A stretch of 64,000 nucleotides of DNA, from the NCBI RefSeq assembly GCF_002904295.1, contig NZ_PPHG01000018.1:124001-188000 (forward strand). The letters run 5' to 3'. Below, piece by piece: positions 63,307 through 64,000 of the stretch. A model generated the notes under the pieces. That model had not been told where the DNA came from and searched no databases. It saw only the letters and a program-made list of their open reading frames with translations. Source of the stretch: Amycolatopsis sp. CA-128772. GTDB lineage: Bacteria > Actinomycetota > Actinomycetes > Mycobacteriales > Pseudonocardiaceae. Positions within the stretch are counted from its first letter, which is position 1, and every line of letters begins with the position of its first letter. The position numbers were made by a program, and so were the translations under genes.

Positions 63307-63329
63307 GTTTGGGTGGTTAAGCTCGCGCC

Positions 63330-63839
63330 GTGACGCGGGACTTCGTGCCGGGGTCGCCGTTCGCGCTGCTTTCGAGCGCCGAGACGGCCGCCTGGTACGC
63401 CTACATGAAGGTGCACCTCCGGCTGGAGTACGAGCTGAACCGGCAGCTGCGGGCCGACAGCGGGATCTCGCTCGCCGACTACCACGTGCTGGTCGCGCTG
63501 ACGAGCGAGCCCGGCGGACGGATGCGGGTCACCGACCTCGCGGTCCGCATCGGCTGGGAGCGCAGCCGGCTGTCGCACCACCTGAAGCGGATGCGCGACC
63601 GCGGGCTGGTCGAGACCGGAACCGCCGCCGGCGACCGCCGCGTGACCGAGGTCGTGCTGTCGGAGGCGGGCTGGGAGACGTTGCGGCAGGCCGCGCCGGA
63701 CCACGTCGGCTTCGTGCGCGAAGCGTTCCTGGACGCCCTCGGGTCCGACGGGCAGGCGCAGCTGACGACGCTGCTGGAACGCGTCTACGACACGCTCGTC
63801 GAGCGCGGCAGCCTGCCCCGGCCGGAAGGCCACCCCTGA
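63330..63839 (+). CDS. MarR-family transcriptional regulator
   Basis: This 169-residue winged-helix protein has LADYHVLVALTSEPGGRMRVTDLA, the recognition stretch IGWERSRLSHHLKRMRDRGLVE, and a wing with GDRRVTEVVLSE. The WAYM-type N-terminal helix is typical of an actinobacterial MarR subgroup. GTG 63330. It could regulate itself, the downstream SnoaL-like gene (a 20-bp palindrome lies before it) or both. Confidence 0.92.
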   Translation: MTRDFVPGSPFALLSSAETAAWYAYMKVHLRLEYELNRQLRADSGISLADYHVLVALTSEPGGRMRVTDLAVRIGWERSRLSHHLKRMRDRGLVETGTAAGDRRVTEVVLSEAGWETLRQAAPDHVGFVREAFLDALGSDGQAQLTTLLERVYDTLVERGSLPRPEGHP

Positions 63840-63842
63840 CAG

Positions 63843-63862
63843 TTACGTGACATGTCACGTAA
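63843..63862. promoter_or_regulatory. Perfect 20-bp palindrome before the SnoaL-like gene
   Basis: TTACGTGACATGTCACGTAA is a complete dyad lying 28 bp before ATG 63891 and 3 bp after the marR stop. It is a strong operator candidate, either for the MarR protein or for a TetR-type repressor beyond the window. Confidence 0.65.
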
Positions 63863-63890
63863 TATGGCTCCGGACCCGAGGAGGACGCGC

Positions 63891-64000
63891 ATGGCGACGG
63901 TGGCCGAGCTGATGGAAGCCAATCTGCTCAAGGTGTTCAACGAGCGCGACGACGAGCGGCGCGCGAAGGCCATCGCGGCGACCTACGCCGCCGACGTCAC
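63891..64000 (+). CDS. SnoaL-like/NTF2-family protein (5' part only)
   Basis: The first 36 residues, beginning MATVAELMEANLLKVFNERD and then RRAKAIAATYAADV, match the N-terminal helices of SnoaL-like (NTF2-fold) proteins, which bind or modify small molecules. GAGGAGG is 9 nt upstream of the ATG. The rest lies beyond the window. Confidence 0.7.
   Translation, partial: MATVAELMEANLLKVFNERDDERRAKAIAATYAADV

Noticed and set aside
1..64000. tRNA and rRNA genes
   Set aside because: I looked for tRNA T-loop patterns (GGTTCGAANCC) and rRNA landmarks in the intergenic regions and found none; a tRNAscan run would be decisive.

Overview
The window is very GC-rich, makes heavy use of GTG starts, and carries a gene order typical of Actinobacteria. 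Proteins, mycothiol-type enzymes and twin-arginine secretion all fit Pseudonocardiales, most likely Amycolatopsis or a close relative. That genus call is an inference from protein style and synteny; no rRNA is present.

The backbone is a core chromosomal block running left to right on the + strand: valS, folC, a DUF4233 membrane gene, ndk, rne, rplU, rpmA, obg, proB, nadD, rsfS, a gpgP-like phosphatase, an octT-like esterase, degV, comEA, comEC, holA, rpsT (on the - strand) and lepA. This is essentially the order known in Mycobacterium. Many junctions are 1-4 nt stop/start overlaps (folC/DUF4233, obg/proB, rsfS/phosphatase, comEA/comEC), so these are co-transcribed units for translation, ribosome assembly, nucleotide supply and DNA uptake.

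Accessory genes are inserted between these core blocks. 1-4901: a molybdopterin oxidoreductase (partial), a MarR/MFS efflux pair and two small membrane proteins. 7666-10842: a LysR regulator, two alpha/beta hydrolases and a methyltransferase. 13021-20753: a decayed caspase-like gene, an ArsR pair, a TetR/epimerase pair, an Ntn-type acylase and a PhoD-type phosphatase. 21281-29454: a mycothiol enzyme, a large secreted phosphodiester-glycosidase/phosphoesterase, an ABC-2 exporter and a subtilase lipoprotein. 36421-43588: a TetR/SDR pair, a monooxygenase, an E. coli-type argS, an MHS transporter and a RecQ helicase with a phosphoribosyltransferase-like tail. 50262-52355: a repeat array, then thrC behind a SAM-I riboswitch. 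54151-56202: a guanidine-I riboswitch ahead of an EamA transporter and a VOC protein, then a methyltransferase. 58289-64000: Uma2, PPOX and pentapeptide-repeat proteins, a GH20 hexosaminidase, a MarR regulator and the start of a SnoaL-like gene.

Regulatory signals stand out. A perfect DasR (dre) box lies before the hexosaminidase and an 11/12 match lies before the phosphodiester-glycosidase, which suggests a shared N-acetylglucosamine regulon. There is a perfect CRP-type site before nadD, two riboswitches, several palindromic operators and three intergenic tandem-repeat arrays. No tRNA, rRNA, CRISPR array, transposase or integrase was seen.
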